Source: Pectobacterium brasiliense
GTDB taxonomy: Bacteria; Pseudomonadota; Gammaproteobacteria; Enterobacterales; Enterobacteriaceae
Assembly: GCF_016950255.1 (NCBI RefSeq)
Contig: NZ_JACGFN010000001.1
Coordinates: 1,240,001-1,304,000 of the forward strand
Direction of reading: 5' to 3'
Length of the DNA stretch: 64,000 bases
Shown: piece by piece, positions 1 to 9,942 of the stretch
Position numbering within the stretch: the first letter of the stretch is position 1
Layout of the letters: the number at the start of each line of letters is the position of its first letter
The notes under the pieces: generated by a model
The model's database searches: none
What the model saw: only the letters and a program-made list of their open reading frames with translations
What the model was told of the DNA's origin: nothing
Translations under genes and position numbers: made by a program

Positions 1-2367
1 AATAATCATAAAGATAGCAACGTCATAAATCAATTTTCCCCTGTACTAGATGGTTTTTCTCATGGTACTCATTTTGTCATTATGCCTTGTGACCCTGCGC
101 TTGAGTTAGACATTAAGCAGGATGAAAATGATACCACTGAACTTCAAAAAATCCTTGTAGGCTTTGCAAACTCATTAAGTGGTCAATCCGAACAAGTAAT
201 GGCAACAAAATTTCGTACTCATCGAGGAAGTGCAGAACCAGAGGAACTCATCGAGGAGGGTTTTTTCACTCCAGAAGATGCTCTAAGTGCAGATCACTAT
301 ATAGAGGGTGAATTTGATGAATATGGTCAGTTCAAAGGAGCTGTAACAGTCTATCGAGGGAAGCCAGTAAATCACATTATCAACTGGAATGAAAATTATG
401 GAACCAAAACTCGTTGCGGTAGATTTAAAATAAAGTTCTCATATTTGCAGGGTGATGCAAGTGAAAGTACTGTACCTACACAAATATACACAGAAATTAA
501 AGCAAAATTAAATATGTATGGCGGTGTTTATCTTTATAAAGATGGCATTCGAGTATTGCCTTATGGCAAACCCGAGTTTGATTTCCTAAGAATTGAAGAA
601 AGAAGAACTAAGCGTGCTGCAACAGCATTCTTCTCCTATAGATGGATGTTTGGTGCAATTGAAATTGGCCATGATAATAACTCAATGCTGATTGAAAAAG
701 CAGGTCGGGAAGGTTTAATAGAGAATATTGCCTACCGTGAATTCAAAAGCATACTTAATAATTTTTTCGATCAGTTAGCAGCTGATTTTTTCCGTGAAAA
801 CTCAATAAACGATCGTTTTTGGGAAATTAAAGAAGTTTTTAAAGCCCAAGCCAAGAAACAAAAACTCACGTTAGATAAGAGAAGGAAAAGCGTTAACTTA
901 AAAAAATCAAACTTCCAAGCCGAACTTGAAAACTTCTTTTTAAATTATGATAAAAATATTTATCTTGAAAATATAGAAAATATTATCAAAGACACAAAAA
1001 ATATTATACTAACCAGTAGAGATAGCTGGCCTACCCCTCAGAAATATAATTTTATATATAACATAATGAGGGATGTTAAGAATAAAACAAATGACGTCAT
1101 CAAATCAATAAAGATAACAAAGCCTAACGTTGGCCTCAATAAAAACTCACTAAAGCAATGGGAAAGTTATCTCATTATAAAAGAAAAAATCACTGAGGAA
1201 ATCATTGAACCAGCAAAAAAAAAGCTGGAGGAGTTGATATTCTCCTATATGAACTATCACTCCCTCTCATTTAGTAAAAGAGAAAAAATCACAGAAACAG
1301 TTAATGATGAACGAAAAAATCTTAATGATAGTGTTAATACCTTCAAGAAAAAAATGAAGGACAGTGTTAATACTTTAGATGGCTCGATTAAGGAAAAGAT
1401 CAGAGGAAAAACTTTAGAATTCACTAATACAATCAATTTTGTTATGAGTGAAATTAATACAACTTCATTAGACACTATTTCTGATAATGAAGCGAATAAA
1501 ATGATTATTTCATGGGAGAAACAACTGGATAATGTATCCAATAAAACTGACGAGTATTTTAATAAGATAAAAGAGTCTCTTGAAATAATCATAAATGACT
1601 TAAAAGGCGATGAAGTTACCTCCATTGATACACTTGTAGCCTTAGAAACTGAAAATGAGCAAGTAAAGGATTCGCTCAACCAGTATTTCGACTTTGCCCA
1701 ATTAGGTATGTCAATCGGTATAATTCAACATGAATTCAGCAGCACAATTAAATCCGTTAGACAAAGCATCAAAATGTTAAAACCTTGGGCGGAAAAAAAT
1801 CCAAATTTAAATACTATATTTTTCAATATTAGCCACAGTTTTTCACATTTAGATGGCTATCTAAAAATGTTCACACCACTGAACAGAAGGCTTTACAGGT
1901 CAAAAGTTGAACTCAGTGGAAAAGAAATAGAACGATATTTAAAAGATATTTTTGATGTTCGAATGAACAGACATAGCATATCTTTAGTGTCCACTGATGA
2001 TTTTTCTAATGTTATTAAAGAAGTGTATCCATCCACATTCCTTCCTGTATTTATTAATGTTATAGACAATGCTATTTATTGGTTAAATACTCAACGAGAA
2101 TCAGAAAATCCAGATAAAAAAATAATATTAGCTACTCAAGGAAATGCATTAACAATTTCTAACAATGGCCCAGCCATTCCAACTATTGATAGAGAAAGCA
2201 TTTTTGAATTTAGTTTTTCCCGTAAAGATTCAGGAAGAGGGATGGGGCTATATATATCAAAAGAAACCCTAAATCGAGAGGGTTTTGACATTAGATTAGT
2301 TGATGGAGATGTTAATGCATCTCCTTGCTTTATTATTGATAATTTAGATACAGGAGTTTCAGAATGA
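1..2367 (+). CDS. GHKL ATPase / histidine-kinase-like protein (5' end outside window)
   Basis: The frame is open from the first base, so the N terminus lies to the left; the first in-window ATG is at 82. The C-terminal part reads as a sensor-kinase core. There is an H-box-like segment around nt 1717-1740 with histidine codon 1729-1731 followed by Glu-Phe. An N-box (NVIDNAIYW) lies near 2056, a G1-type SNNGPAIP near 2160, and a G2-type GRGMGLYIS near 2236. The middle (about 840-1680) is lysine- and glutamate-rich and probably coiled coil. The upstream part resembles Hsp90/MORC-like ATPase proteins of accessory islands. No membrane segment is visible, so a cytosolic protein is likely. The stop overlaps the next ATG by 4 bp, so the two genes are translationally coupled. 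Base composition is very AT-rich compared with the core genes. Kinase activity is inferred from motifs only. Confidence 0.75.
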   Translation, partial: NNHKDSNVINQFSPVLDGFSHGTHFVIMPCDPALELDIKQDENDTTELQKILVGFANSLSGQSEQVMATKFRTHRGSAEPEELIEEGFFTPEDALSADHYIEGEFDEYGQFKGAVTVYRGKPVNHIINWNENYGTKTRCGRFKIKFSYLQGDASESTVPTQIYTEIKAKLNMYGGVYLYKDGIRVLPYGKPEFDFLRIEERRTKRAATAFFSYRWMFGAIEIGHDNNSMLIEKAGREGLIENIAYREFKSILNNFFDQLAADFFRENSINDRFWEIKEVFKAQAKKQKLTLDKRRKSVNLKKSNFQAELENFFLNYDKNIYLENIENIIKDTKNIILTSRDSWPTPQKYNFIYNIMRDVKNKTNDVIKSIKITKPNVGLNKNSLKQWESYLIIKEKITEEIIEPAKKKLEELIFSYMNYHSLSFSKREKITETVNDERKNLNDSVNTFKKKMKDSVNTLDGSIKEKIRGKTLEFTNTINFVMSEINTTSLDTISDNEANKMIISWEKQLDNVSNKTDEYFNKIKESLEIIINDLKGDEVTSIDTLVALETENEQVKDSLNQYFDFAQLGMSIGIIQHEFSSTIKSVRQSIKMLKPWAEKNPNLNTIFFNISHSFSHLDGYLKMFTPLNRRLYRSKVELSGKEIERYLKDIFDVRMNRHSISLVSTDDFSNVIKEVYPSTFLPVFINVIDNAIYWLNTQRESENPDKKIILATQGNALTISNNGPAIPTIDRESIFEFSFSRKDSGRGMGLYISKETLNREGFDIRLVDGDVNASPCFIIDNLDTGVSE

Positions 2368-4166
2368 CTTCATTTTCTAAACACTGCCAAGAAGTAGTAA
2401 AAGAATATGTGCAGACGGTAATGATTATTGATGATGGCGCGGGTTTGAATAGTGAGCCAGTTCCAGTTACTATTACTCCATTAACTTCCAATCCATTTAT
2501 GGCTGGTTTCATTCAGGCCCCACCTCCTGAGCAAATATCTACTCCGGAACCATCCAAAATTTTTCATCAGCTCGATACACTTGAACTGACCAATGCATTT
2601 TTTGAAAAAGGAATCGTTGCAGGGATTTATCAACCTAAAATTGATAATTCTCAACAACCAGAAGAATTTGCAGAAAAAGCGCGTTCAGCATGTGAGAAAG
2701 CTGATATTATTATTCTAGACTGGATACTTAAGGATCGCACTTCTGTTTATAGTAAGGCGATAGTTAAAGAGATTCTCCATAGCGATTATATAGGAGGTGG
2801 CCGAATAAGAGCTATCATGATATACACTGGAGAATCTAAACTGAATGATTTGAGAAATGAACTTTGTGATTATTTAAGCGATTATGAATTGAATAAAGAT
2901 GTTGATTTTGAGATACGAGCTAAAAACCTCATAATTTCTTTTTATAATAAAAATCATGAAGGCTATTCTTTCTCTCCAGATAGAGCCGTTAGAGAGTCGG
3001 AAATTCCGAAAGTGGCATTAAGTTCTTTTGCTATTTTAGTTCAAGGATTAACTCCAATTTTCGCCATGAAATCAGCTGCAACTATTAGAAAAAACACAGG
3101 GAGAATTATCTCTCGCTTTGATAGTAGCTTAGACTCTGCTTATTTAGCACATCGTGTACTTCTACCTGAGCCCCAGGATTCTGAAGTATTCATGCTTGAA
3201 AATTTCGTTTCTTACACAAGAAATATTTTAGCAATTTCTCGCGTTGACAATTTAACCCTTGGTGATAAATCAATTGAGTTTTGGATTAAGGAGAATAATG
3301 ATAAACTTGATAAGAAAATCAAAAACGACCAAGGGGAATATAGTTTAGAACTCGATGAAATAATCCAGTTAGCTCAGATTGGATTTTCAAAAAAATTGTA
3401 TTCTATTTTGGAGCAAAAAAAAGAATCAATGTGTAAATCCTTTAAAGATACTAGCAATACACCATCTTTGAATGCTATAAATATATTTAATAGTGATAAA
3501 TTTGATGTTATTGAATCATCAATTGAATTATCAATACTATCTTCATTTAGAAGAACGTTTAAAGATATTGCTGGCGCGAATGAAACTCCTTATCTGACTC
3601 AGGGGTCTCTAATATACTCAAAAAGCAAAGACTTATTTCTTTTATGTATCACGCCAAAATGTGATACTGTCAGGATTGAAAAAGAACAAAAGTTTTCCTT
3701 CGTTGTATTGAATGAGGCGCCAGGGAAAAAATTTGACATCATCATTCCCGAAAATCGCTTTGTAAATTCTAATAAAGATAAATTTCGAAAGAAATTGCGA
3801 GAACAAATAGTACATTCTTTAATTGATTATCGAGATCTAGATGACAAGAATGAGATAAAAGTAAAACTCAATGAACAGCTCAAAGCCATTAATAGCAAGG
3901 GGTATAGCGGTTATATTTATTTGCGTACAACTCCTAAATTCCACGAGTTAGAACATATCATTTTTGAGAGTGATGATAAAAAAAGAATACCATCTAACAA
4001 TAGAGGGCCTGACTTAATTGAGTTTTGGGATTCTGATCTCAATGAATACATATGGATAGGCGATCTTCATGACCTTAATACAATTTATCGCGTTGGTAAT
4101 CTAGTATCAAATTTGAATAGAACAGGTACTGATGAAGTAGAGTGGTTAAGACGTCATTATCAATAA
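2364..4166 (+). CDS. Receiver-like protein with large unassigned C-terminal region, partner of the upstream kinase-like ATPase
   Basis: 600 residues. The N terminus has a receiver-like pattern: hydrophobic strand plus acidic pair (VMIIDDG, residues about 20-25) and IIILDW with a candidate phospho-acceptor Asp at codon 119 (nt 2718-2720), followed by a segment (IRAIMIYTGES) in the place of the usual Thr/Ser strand. A proline-rich insertion separates the acidic pair from the rest, so this would be a divergent receiver. Residues about 200-600 match no family I recognise; they contain no HTH, nuclease or membrane motif that I can see. The ATG overlaps the preceding stop (ATGA). The pair would form a two-component or phosphorelay module in a mobile island. 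A defence role is a guess from location only. Confidence 0.65.
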   Translation: MTSFSKHCQEVVKEYVQTVMIIDDGAGLNSEPVPVTITPLTSNPFMAGFIQAPPPEQISTPEPSKIFHQLDTLELTNAFFEKGIVAGIYQPKIDNSQQPEEFAEKARSACEKADIIILDWILKDRTSVYSKAIVKEILHSDYIGGGRIRAIMIYTGESKLNDLRNELCDYLSDYELNKDVDFEIRAKNLIISFYNKNHEGYSFSPDRAVRESEIPKVALSSFAILVQGLTPIFAMKSAATIRKNTGRIISRFDSSLDSAYLAHRVLLPEPQDSEVFMLENFVSYTRNILAISRVDNLTLGDKSIEFWIKENNDKLDKKIKNDQGEYSLELDEIIQLAQIGFSKKLYSILEQKKESMCKSFKDTSNTPSLNAINIFNSDKFDVIESSIELSILSSFRRTFKDIAGANETPYLTQGSLIYSKSKDLFLLCITPKCDTVRIEKEQKFSFVVLNEAPGKKFDIIIPENRFVNSNKDKFRKKLREQIVHSLIDYRDLDDKNEIKVKLNEQLKAINSKGYSGYIYLRTTPKFHELEHIIFESDDKKRIPSNNRGPDLIEFWDSDLNEYIWIGDLHDLNTIYRVGNLVSNLNRTGTDEVEWLRRHYQ

Positions 4167-4313
4167 TCTCCAAGCTAAGAAAGAGGTTATACGCAATAAG
4201 TATAACCTCAAGAAAAACATGAAAATAAATAGAATATAAGCTGGAACGCATTTTTAATTATTCTATATCAAATAGTATCCTAACATTAAATACGTAGATC
4301 CGACTCTCTAATA
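4167..4313. other. Short AT-rich intergenic segment between the receiver gene and the integrase
   Basis: Two convergent genes end here. An imperfect repeat (AGGTTATACGCAATAAGTATAACCT, arms AGGTTATAC and GTATAACCT, 4191-4213) could form a terminator for the plus-strand operon. No other feature seen. Confidence 0.4.
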
Positions 4314-5573
4314 TTAATTATCATTACGTATCCCAAAATCAAACGGACTAACTCCCCTTTCCCGATTTGCATCCAGAAAATCTGCCCACCATTGCAGCAT
4401 CAGTTTACGCTCATCCAAATGCTCCGCCTTATGAATGTACGCAGCACGAACGCCATTACGCTCCTGATGGCTCATCTGCCGCTCTACCGCATCCCTAGAC
4501 CACAACCCTGACTCAATCAAAGAACTACAGGCCATAGTACGAAATCCGTGGCCGCACACTTCCGTTTTCGTGTCGTAGCCCATCGTTTGCAGTGCTTTGT
4601 TTACCGTCCCCTCACTAACAGGCTTTCGTGACGAATGATCGCCAATGAATACCAGTTCACAATGCCCACTCACCTCTCTGATCTTTTTAAGGATCTCCAG
4701 TGCCTGACGGCTCAGCGGAACAAGATGTGGTGTGTGCATTTTTGAACCGCGTTCGGAGAATTTCACTCCAGGAATCAGTTCACGTTCAGGGGGAATCGTC
4801 CACAACGCTCGTTCAAAGTCGATTTCCGGCCAACGGGCAAAACGGAGTTCGCTGGAACGAATGAAAATCAGTAAGGAGAGATTAATAACCCATTTGGTGA
4901 ATTCACGACCTTTGTAACCGTCAATCCGGCCAAGAAGTTCAGGCAAGCGTTCAAGTGCTAATGCCGGGCGGTGTTCAACTTTGCCAGGCATTATCGCCCC
5001 TGCCATATCCTGCGCCGGATTATAGTCAATCAGGCCGTTTTGTACGGCATAGGTCATGATGGCGGTCACACGTTGTTTTAGGCGTTTAGCGACTTCTAAG
5101 CGTCCTGAACGTTCAACGATTTTGATCGGTGCCAGCAAGTCGCGTGTTTTCAAATCTGCGATATGTATGCTGCCAATAGCGGGGAAAATATTGTCGCTCA
5201 GGCTTTTCAGGATACGTTCGCCATGGGATTCAGACCATTTCTTGTTGTCGGCATGCCAGTCGCGAGCCACAACTTCGAAGGTCTTTTCATCCTCTTCCTG
5301 TTTGGCTTTTACCGCTTTCTTATGTTCGCGGGGATCGATGCCCGCAGCGACCTGCTTCCGAGCTTCATCCCGTTTCTGACGCGCTTCAGAAAGAGAGACT
5401 TCAGGATAAACGCCTAATGCCATGAGATGTTGCTTGCCACCAAAACGAAAGCGCAGCCGCCAGTATTTGGAACCATTGGGATGAACCAGCAGAAACATCC
5501 CATCACCGTCAGTCAGTGAATACTCTTTTTCTTCTGGTTTTGCCGAACGCACTTTGATATCGGTCAGAGCCAT
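4314..5573 (-). CDS. int: P4-type tyrosine recombinase (integrase) at tRNA-Leu
   Basis: 419 residues from the chosen start MALTDIK. A longer frame reaches 5588, but the ATG at 5573 has a well-placed GAGGAT ribosome site. The N-terminal DUF4102-like arm-binding domain (residues about 1-90), central SAM-like domain and C-terminal catalytic domain are all present; the conserved R (SSELRFARW), HGFR and late HxxR-type (MSHQERNGVRAAYIH) motifs can be read. It would integrate and excise an element using the 3' end of tRNA-Leu, which lies about 200 bp upstream of the gene. Orientation, with the gene reading away from the tRNA, is typical of P4-like islands and places the island body to the left. It is clearly a paralogue of the integrase at 14557. 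Confidence 0.9.
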   Translation of the reverse strand: MALTDIKVRSAKPEEKEYSLTDGDGMFLLVHPNGSKYWRLRFRFGGKQHLMALGVYPEVSLSEARQKRDEARKQVAAGIDPREHKKAVKAKQEEDEKTFEVVARDWHADNKKWSESHGERILKSLSDNIFPAIGSIHIADLKTRDLLAPIKIVERSGRLEVAKRLKQRVTAIMTYAVQNGLIDYNPAQDMAGAIMPGKVEHRPALALERLPELLGRIDGYKGREFTKWVINLSLLIFIRSSELRFARWPEIDFERALWTIPPERELIPGVKFSERGSKMHTPHLVPLSRQALEILKKIREVSGHCELVFIGDHSSRKPVSEGTVNKALQTMGYDTKTEVCGHGFRTMACSSLIESGLWSRDAVERQMSHQERNGVRAAYIHKAEHLDERKLMLQWWADFLDANRERGVSPFDFGIRNDN

Positions 5574-5600
5574 TATCAATATCCTCATTTGTGCTTACGG

Positions 5601-5651
5601 TGAGTATACAGAGCAAGATAGAACCAACATATATACTCAGATGTATACTCA
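5601..5651. promoter_or_regulatory. Inverted/direct repeats of TGAGTATAC upstream of the integrase
   Basis: TGAGTATAC occurs at 5601-5609, and its complement occurs as ATATACTCA (5631-5639) and GTATACTCA (5643-5651). Three copies within 51 bp, directly in front of int, look like operator or excisionase sites. Function is inferred. Confidence 0.45.
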
Positions 5652-5736
5652 CAAGCAAGTTGATGTAGGTTGAATTGCGTTGACGTTGGGAGAGTATGGA
5701 ATGAAGGGAAAGCCAGTAAAACCGTGGGTTTTAGAC

Positions 5737-5765
5737 AAAAAAATAGACGTCGGTTGACGTCTATT
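5737..5765 (-). terminator. Rho-independent terminator of the tRNA-Gly-Cys-Leu operon
   Basis: Arms AATAGACGTC (5742-5751) and GACGTCTATT (5756-5765) form a 10-bp stem, followed on the minus strand by a run of T (A-run at 5737-5743). It lies 11 nt beyond the tRNA-Leu CCA end. Confidence 0.8.
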
Positions 5766-5775
5766 GATTTATCAA

Positions 5776-5862
5776 TGGTGCCCGGGGCGGGACTTGAACC
5801 CGCACAGCGCGAACGCCGAGGGATTTTAAATCCCTTGTGTCTACCGATTTCACCACCCGGGC
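5776..5862 (-). tRNA. leuZ: tRNA-Leu (anticodon TAA)
   Basis: 87 nt including an encoded CCA, with acceptor GCCCGGG paired to CCCGGGC, a long variable arm as expected for Leu, and anticodon loop TTTAAAA giving TAA. It is the third gene of the glyW-cysT-leuZ order seen in enterobacteria and the likely attachment site of the island to the left. Confidence 0.95.
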
Positions 5863-5870
5863 TTAAATAT

Positions 5871-5944
5871 TGGAGGCGCGTTCCGGAGTCGAACCGGACT
5901 AGACGGATTTGCAATCCGCTACATAACCGCTTTGTTAACGCGCC
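5871..5944 (-). tRNA. cysT: tRNA-Cys (anticodon GCA)
   Basis: 74 nt with encoded CCA, acceptor GGCGCGT paired with the 3' arm, and anticodon GCA in the loop of GCGGATTTGCAATCCG. It sits between tRNA-Leu and tRNA-Gly, as in E. coli. Confidence 0.95.
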
Positions 5945-5995
5945 AAAATATTCAGGTCTTAGTGACCAACATCCGCAATTGCCGATGTTTTAAAT

Positions 5996-6071
<76 letters not shown>

Positions 6072-6132
6072 AGCACAGAACTCACTGATTCTCTTAACTT
6101 CTTACAAACCAGCGTTGCTGTTGATGCGGTGC

Positions 6133-6160
6133 ATTCTACTGACCTGACGCAATGAGTCAA
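6133..6160 (-). promoter_or_regulatory. Promoter of the glyW-cysT-leuZ operon
   Basis: On the minus strand, TTGACT (6160-6155) and TAGAAT (6138-6133) are spaced by 16 bp and followed by a GC-rich discriminator, the usual form of stable-RNA promoters. It lies about 60 bp upstream of tRNA-Gly. Confidence 0.6.
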
Positions 6161-6210
6161 TAAAATTATCAAGCAACCGCGTTCGTTTGCTGGTTTTTAC
6201 GGCGCTTCGA

Positions 6211-6759
6211 TCAAGGTTCAAGCAGATCGTGTCTCGCGGCGTTCAAATATTGAAACATGGACCAGAAGGTCAGTACGGCGGCGATGTACAACGCCACAAC
6301 CCCAACGCCTTCAACAATGCGTTCTGGGCGCCACAGCAAAGCAAAAAGCGCCATCATCTGAGCCGTGGTTTTAACCTTCCCTATCCACGACACGGCAACG
6401 CTACTTCTCTTACCAATTTCAGCCATCCACTCGCGCAATGCTGAAATGATGATTTCCCGCGCGATCATTGTCGCGGCAGGCAGCGTAATCCACCAGGAGT
6501 GATAGTATTCCGCAACTAGCACCAACGCGACAGCCACCATCACTTTATCCGCAACAGGATCGAGGAAGGCACCAAAACGCGTGGTCTGTTTCCAGCGGCG
6601 GGCAAGGAAACCATCAAACCAATCCGTAACGGCAGCAAACACGAAAATCAACGCGCAGAGCAGCGGTGCCCAGACGAATGGAAGATAAAACGCCAGCACG
6701 AAAAACGGAATAAGAGCAACACGAAACAGGGTAAGCAACGTCGGTATATTAAATTGCAT
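6211..6759 (-). CDS. pgsA: CDP-diacylglycerol--glycerol-3-phosphate 3-phosphatidyltransferase
   Basis: 182 residues, the usual length. It is an inner-membrane enzyme making phosphatidylglycerophosphate from CDP-diacylglycerol and sn-glycerol-3-phosphate, the committed step to phosphatidylglycerol and cardiolipin. The CDP-alcohol phosphotransferase signature is visible: D-W-F-D-G near residue 46, then [20 protein letters not shown]. Several hydrophobic segments flank it. It follows uvrC with a 58-bp gap, the order found across gamma-proteobacteria, and is probably the last protein gene of the uvrY-uvrC-pgsA transcript. Confidence 0.97.
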   Translation of the reverse strand: MQFNIPTLLTLFRVALIPFFVLAFYLPFVWAPLLCALIFVFAAVTDWFDGFLARRWKQTTRFGAFLDPVADKVMVAVALVLVAEYYHSWWITLPAATMIAREIIISALREWMAEIGKRSSVAVSWIGKVKTTAQMMALFALLWRPERIVEGVGVVALYIAAVLTFWSMFQYLNAARHDLLEP

Positions 6760-6817
6760 AGCGCTTAGGTAACTATCTGGCTGGAGTGGATACTAAGAGT
6801 ATGTTGCAACATTGTCC

Positions 6818-8650
6818 CTAGTGTTTCAATGCATGGAAGATTTTTTCTGCCAATGCATGCGAAATTCCTGGAACATTTGCAATCTCCTCAATACTGGCAT
6901 TCATCAAAGGTTGCAGCCCTCCCATGTATTTCAACAGGGTTTGACGCCGTTTAGGGCCGACACCTTCGATAAGCTCCAGCGTACTGGTATTTCTTACTTT
7001 TGCTCTCTTCTTACGATGTCCGCCAATTGCATGGTCATGCGAATCATCGCGAATATGCTGAATAACGTGCAATGCGGGAGAATCAGGCGGTAGTGCCATG
7101 CCCTCGCCCGTCGACTCAAAAAACAGCGTTTCCAGCCCAGCTTTACGATCGCTGCCTTTCGCGACACCAAGTAGCAGAGGCTTGTTTTTATCCCACGATA
7201 CTTGCAGCGAGTCAAACACGTCCTGAGCCTGGCCGAGCTGCCCTTTTCCGCCATCGATCACAATGACATCCGGTATTTTGCTGTCATCCAGCGCTTTACC
7301 ATATCGACGTCGGAGGACTTGCGCCATAGCGGCATAATCATCGCCTGGCGTAATGCCACTGATATTATAGCGGCGATATTCCGAACGTAACGGACCATTG
7401 GCATCAAATACTACGCAGGATGCCACAGTCTGTTCGCCCATCGTATGACTGATATCAAAACACTCCATCCGATGGATTTCTGGCAACTGCAAAACGTTAG
7501 CTAACGCCGCCAGTCGCTGGTGAATGGTGGACTGCTGAGACAGTTTTGTGACCAGCGCCGTCGCAGCATTTGTCCGCGCCAGTTTTAAATAACGCGCACG
7601 ATCGCCGCGGGGTTTCGTTTGAATCTGTACTTTTCTTCCCGCAACTGCTGTTAGAGACTCCGTCAGCAAATCCTTATCAGGCAAAGTAAAGTCGAGCAGA
7701 ATTTCTGTAGGAAGCGTTCGGCCTAAGCTTCCCTGTAAATAGAATTGCCCGACAAAAGTCTGCACGACCTCCCCCAATTCCGTACCGCCAGGTACTTTGG
7801 GGAAATAGCTCCGGCTGCCAAGCACTTTTCCCTGTCGGATGAAAAGGACATAGACGCAGGCCATGCCAGCATCAAAGGCAACACTGATAACATCCAGATC
7901 TTCGCCGTCGCCGGAAACAAATTGTTTTTCCGTCACCCGCCGAACCGCCTGAATCTGATCGCGTATCCGGGCTGCATCTTCAAAATGCAGATCGCGACTG
8001 GCCGCTTCCATACGGGAAATGAGTTGATTCAGTACTTGCTGGTCTTTGCCAGACAAAAACAGGCGAACATAATCAACCTGCTGTTGATAATCTTCTTCAC
8101 TAACCAAGCCACTAACGCAAGGCCCGAGACAGCGACCAATTTGATATTGCAGGCAAGGACGAGAGCGATTGCGATAGACGCTATTTTCACACTGGCGCAC
8201 CGGAAACAGCTTTTGCAGCAATATTAGCGTTTCACGCACGGCATTCCCGTTGGGAAACGGGCCGAAATATTCGCCCTTCGCATGCTTAGCGCCACGGTGA
8301 ACAGCCAAACGTGGATGCGCATCACCGCTCAGGAAAATCATGGGATAGGATTTATCATCGCGCAACAAGACGTTATAACGCGGCTGATAAAGCTTGATGT
8401 AGTTGTGTTCCAGCAGTAAGGCTTCAGTTTCTGTATGCGTGATCGTGACATCAATATGCTTGATGCTTTTGACTAATGCCTCGGTTTTACGGCTGGCGAC
8501 ATGACTGCGGAAATAGCTGGCAAGTCGTTTTTTTAAGTCTTTTGCCTTACCGACGTAGATGACCGTATTACCGGCATCATACATCCGGTAGACGCCAGGC
8601 TGGCTCGTTACCGTTTTTAAAAATGCCGAAGCATCGAAACTCTCACTCAC
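6818..8650 (-). CDS. uvrC: Excinuclease ABC subunit C
   Basis: 610 residues, full length. UvrC makes both incisions flanking a DNA lesion in nucleotide excision repair after UvrAB loading. The N-terminal GIY-YIG nuclease domain begins [25 protein letters not shown] (shown here only as the family hallmark). A UVR motif is near residues 205-240, the RNase H-like endonuclease domain is in the C-terminal half ([18 protein letters not shown]), and tandem HhH motifs are at the end ([25 protein letters not shown]). Its start codon overlaps the end of uvrY by 8 bp, showing tight translational coupling as in E. coli. Confidence 0.98.
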   Translation of the reverse strand: MSESFDASAFLKTVTSQPGVYRMYDAGNTVIYVGKAKDLKKRLASYFRSHVASRKTEALVKSIKHIDVTITHTETEALLLEHNYIKLYQPRYNVLLRDDKSYPMIFLSGDAHPRLAVHRGAKHAKGEYFGPFPNGNAVRETLILLQKLFPVRQCENSVYRNRSRPCLQYQIGRCLGPCVSGLVSEEDYQQQVDYVRLFLSGKDQQVLNQLISRMEAASRDLHFEDAARIRDQIQAVRRVTEKQFVSGDGEDLDVISVAFDAGMACVYVLFIRQGKVLGSRSYFPKVPGGTELGEVVQTFVGQFYLQGSLGRTLPTEILLDFTLPDKDLLTESLTAVAGRKVQIQTKPRGDRARYLKLARTNAATALVTKLSQQSTIHQRLAALANVLQLPEIHRMECFDISHTMGEQTVASCVVFDANGPLRSEYRRYNISGITPGDDYAAMAQVLRRRYGKALDDSKIPDVIVIDGGKGQLGQAQDVFDSLQVSWDKNKPLLLGVAKGSDRKAGLETLFFESTGEGMALPPDSPALHVIQHIRDDSHDHAIGGHRKKRAKVRNTSTLELIEGVGPKRRQTLLKYMGGLQPLMNASIEEIANVPGISHALAEKIFHALKH

Positions 8651-9299
8651 TACTTAACAATGTCTCCGCGGTAAAAAGCCCATGCTTGATAGCCAGATGA
8701 GTCAACTCTACATCGCCGTTGATATTCAGCTTGCTGAACATACGGTAGCGATAGCTGTTCACTGTTTTAGGGCTAAGATTAAGCTGATCTGAAATTTCAG
8801 TCACTTTCTGCCCCTTCGTTATCATTAGCATAATCTGTAATTCGCGTTCAGACAAACACTCAAGCGGCGCATCCGTCTGCGGCTCCAACTGGCTTAATGC
8901 CATCTGTTGAGCAATATCAGAAGCTATGTACCGTTTACCGGCATGTACAGCGCGAATGGCGGAGATCACTTCCTGAGGGGCGGCGGCTTTACTCACATAT
9001 CCCGCGGCACCGGCCTGCATCACTTTAGCAGGTAACGGATTCTCAGTATAAATAGTGAGCATGATGACTTTTATATCTGGCGTAAAACGTAGGATCTTGC
9101 GCGTTGCTTCAAGCCCACCGATGCCCGGCATGCTCATGTCCATCAGAACAACATCTACATCATTGCTTCGGCACCATTTGACAGCATCTTCACCGCAGCA
9201 TGCCTCACCAACCACTTTCAGACCTTTGATATCGTCAAGAATGCGTCGTATCCCTGCCCGCACCAGTTCATGGTCATCAACAAGAAAAACGCTAATCAA
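8643..9299 (-). CDS. uvrY: Response regulator UvrY/GacA/ExpA, LuxR-type (TTG start)
   Basis: 218 residues from a TTG at 9299. A longer frame begins at 9329, but the protein family begins Met-Ile-(Ser/Asn)-Val at this point, 218 aa is the length in E. coli, and GGAG lies just upstream (9304-9314). The N-terminal receiver domain contains VDDHE and the phospho-acceptor VLMDMSMPG; the C-terminal NarL/LuxR HTH contains [36 protein letters not shown] (only key blocks cited). It is the partner of sensor BarA/GacS and activates the small RNA rsmB/csrB. In soft-rot bacteria this system (ExpA/ExpS) controls exoenzymes and virulence. Confidence 0.95.
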   Translation of the reverse strand: MISVFLVDDHELVRAGIRRILDDIKGLKVVGEACCGEDAVKWCRSNDVDVVLMDMSMPGIGGLEATRKILRFTPDIKVIMLTIYTENPLPAKVMQAGAAGYVSKAAAPQEVISAIRAVHAGKRYIASDIAQQMALSQLEPQTDAPLECLSERELQIMLMITKGQKVTEISDQLNLSPKTVNSYRYRMFSKLNINGDVELTHLAIKHGLFTAETLLSSE

Positions 9300-9942
9300 A
9301 GAATAATTCTCCAAAAAAGGGAGTAACACTTACATAAAAAGTTGCTTGCAGGTGATACTACGTTGGTTTCAAAAAATAATGAACACAGATTTATATGAAT
9401 ATGTATTTTAAAATATACCGAGAAGGAATAAAGCGCATTCCCGATCATAACAATATATCGTTAACCTGATGGTGTATGTTGATCACATTCTTAACATTTC
9501 AAACACGCCACACAGTATAAACACGTCGGTGGCACAAAATGTATAAAAAACAATGCAAATCAAATGGCATGCAATTGGCTTTACATCTTGAATGTCAATA
9601 AAAAGTCACTATTGTAATCAATATGTGGTTAGAAATTTTATCATCGTCTGCCACGATATTATACAAATAATATATTCAGTGAAAAACGTCCATAGTGAAC
9701 ATCATATGTATTAAACAAAACACATCTATAGCCTTTACCATCAAAGAACATCCAAAATATAGACGCTATTTAAATAAGTTAAATGCATAAAAAACAGTCA
9801 CTAAAATGGCTTTATCCGCGAATAATATCAATCCACAATATGCTTTATGTTATACTCTCGTCCATCTGGTTCTGCCTGTCGCGTCAGCGGTAACGCCCGC
9901 AGCAGGCGAAGGAAAACATCTTTTTCTTGTTGAGGACAAAAC
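9300..9942. other. 643-bp AT-rich intergenic region between uvrY and yecF
   Basis: No open frame with a credible start was found. In E. coli these genes are close together and sdiA lies nearby; here no luxR-type gene is present beside yecF. The segment must hold the divergent promoters of uvrY and yecF. A TATACT box near 9849 could serve yecF. No repeat or RNA gene is evident. Confidence 0.5.

Noticed and set aside
1257..1679. Minus-strand 140-codon frame inside the kinase-like gene
   Set aside because: It is antisense to a lysine-rich coiled coil; its Ser/Leu/Phe-rich composition is a mirror of that and it lacks a ribosome site.
5585..5993. Frames on both strands across the tRNA cluster
   Set aside because: They run through tRNA-Leu and tRNA-Cys and have no protein-like composition.
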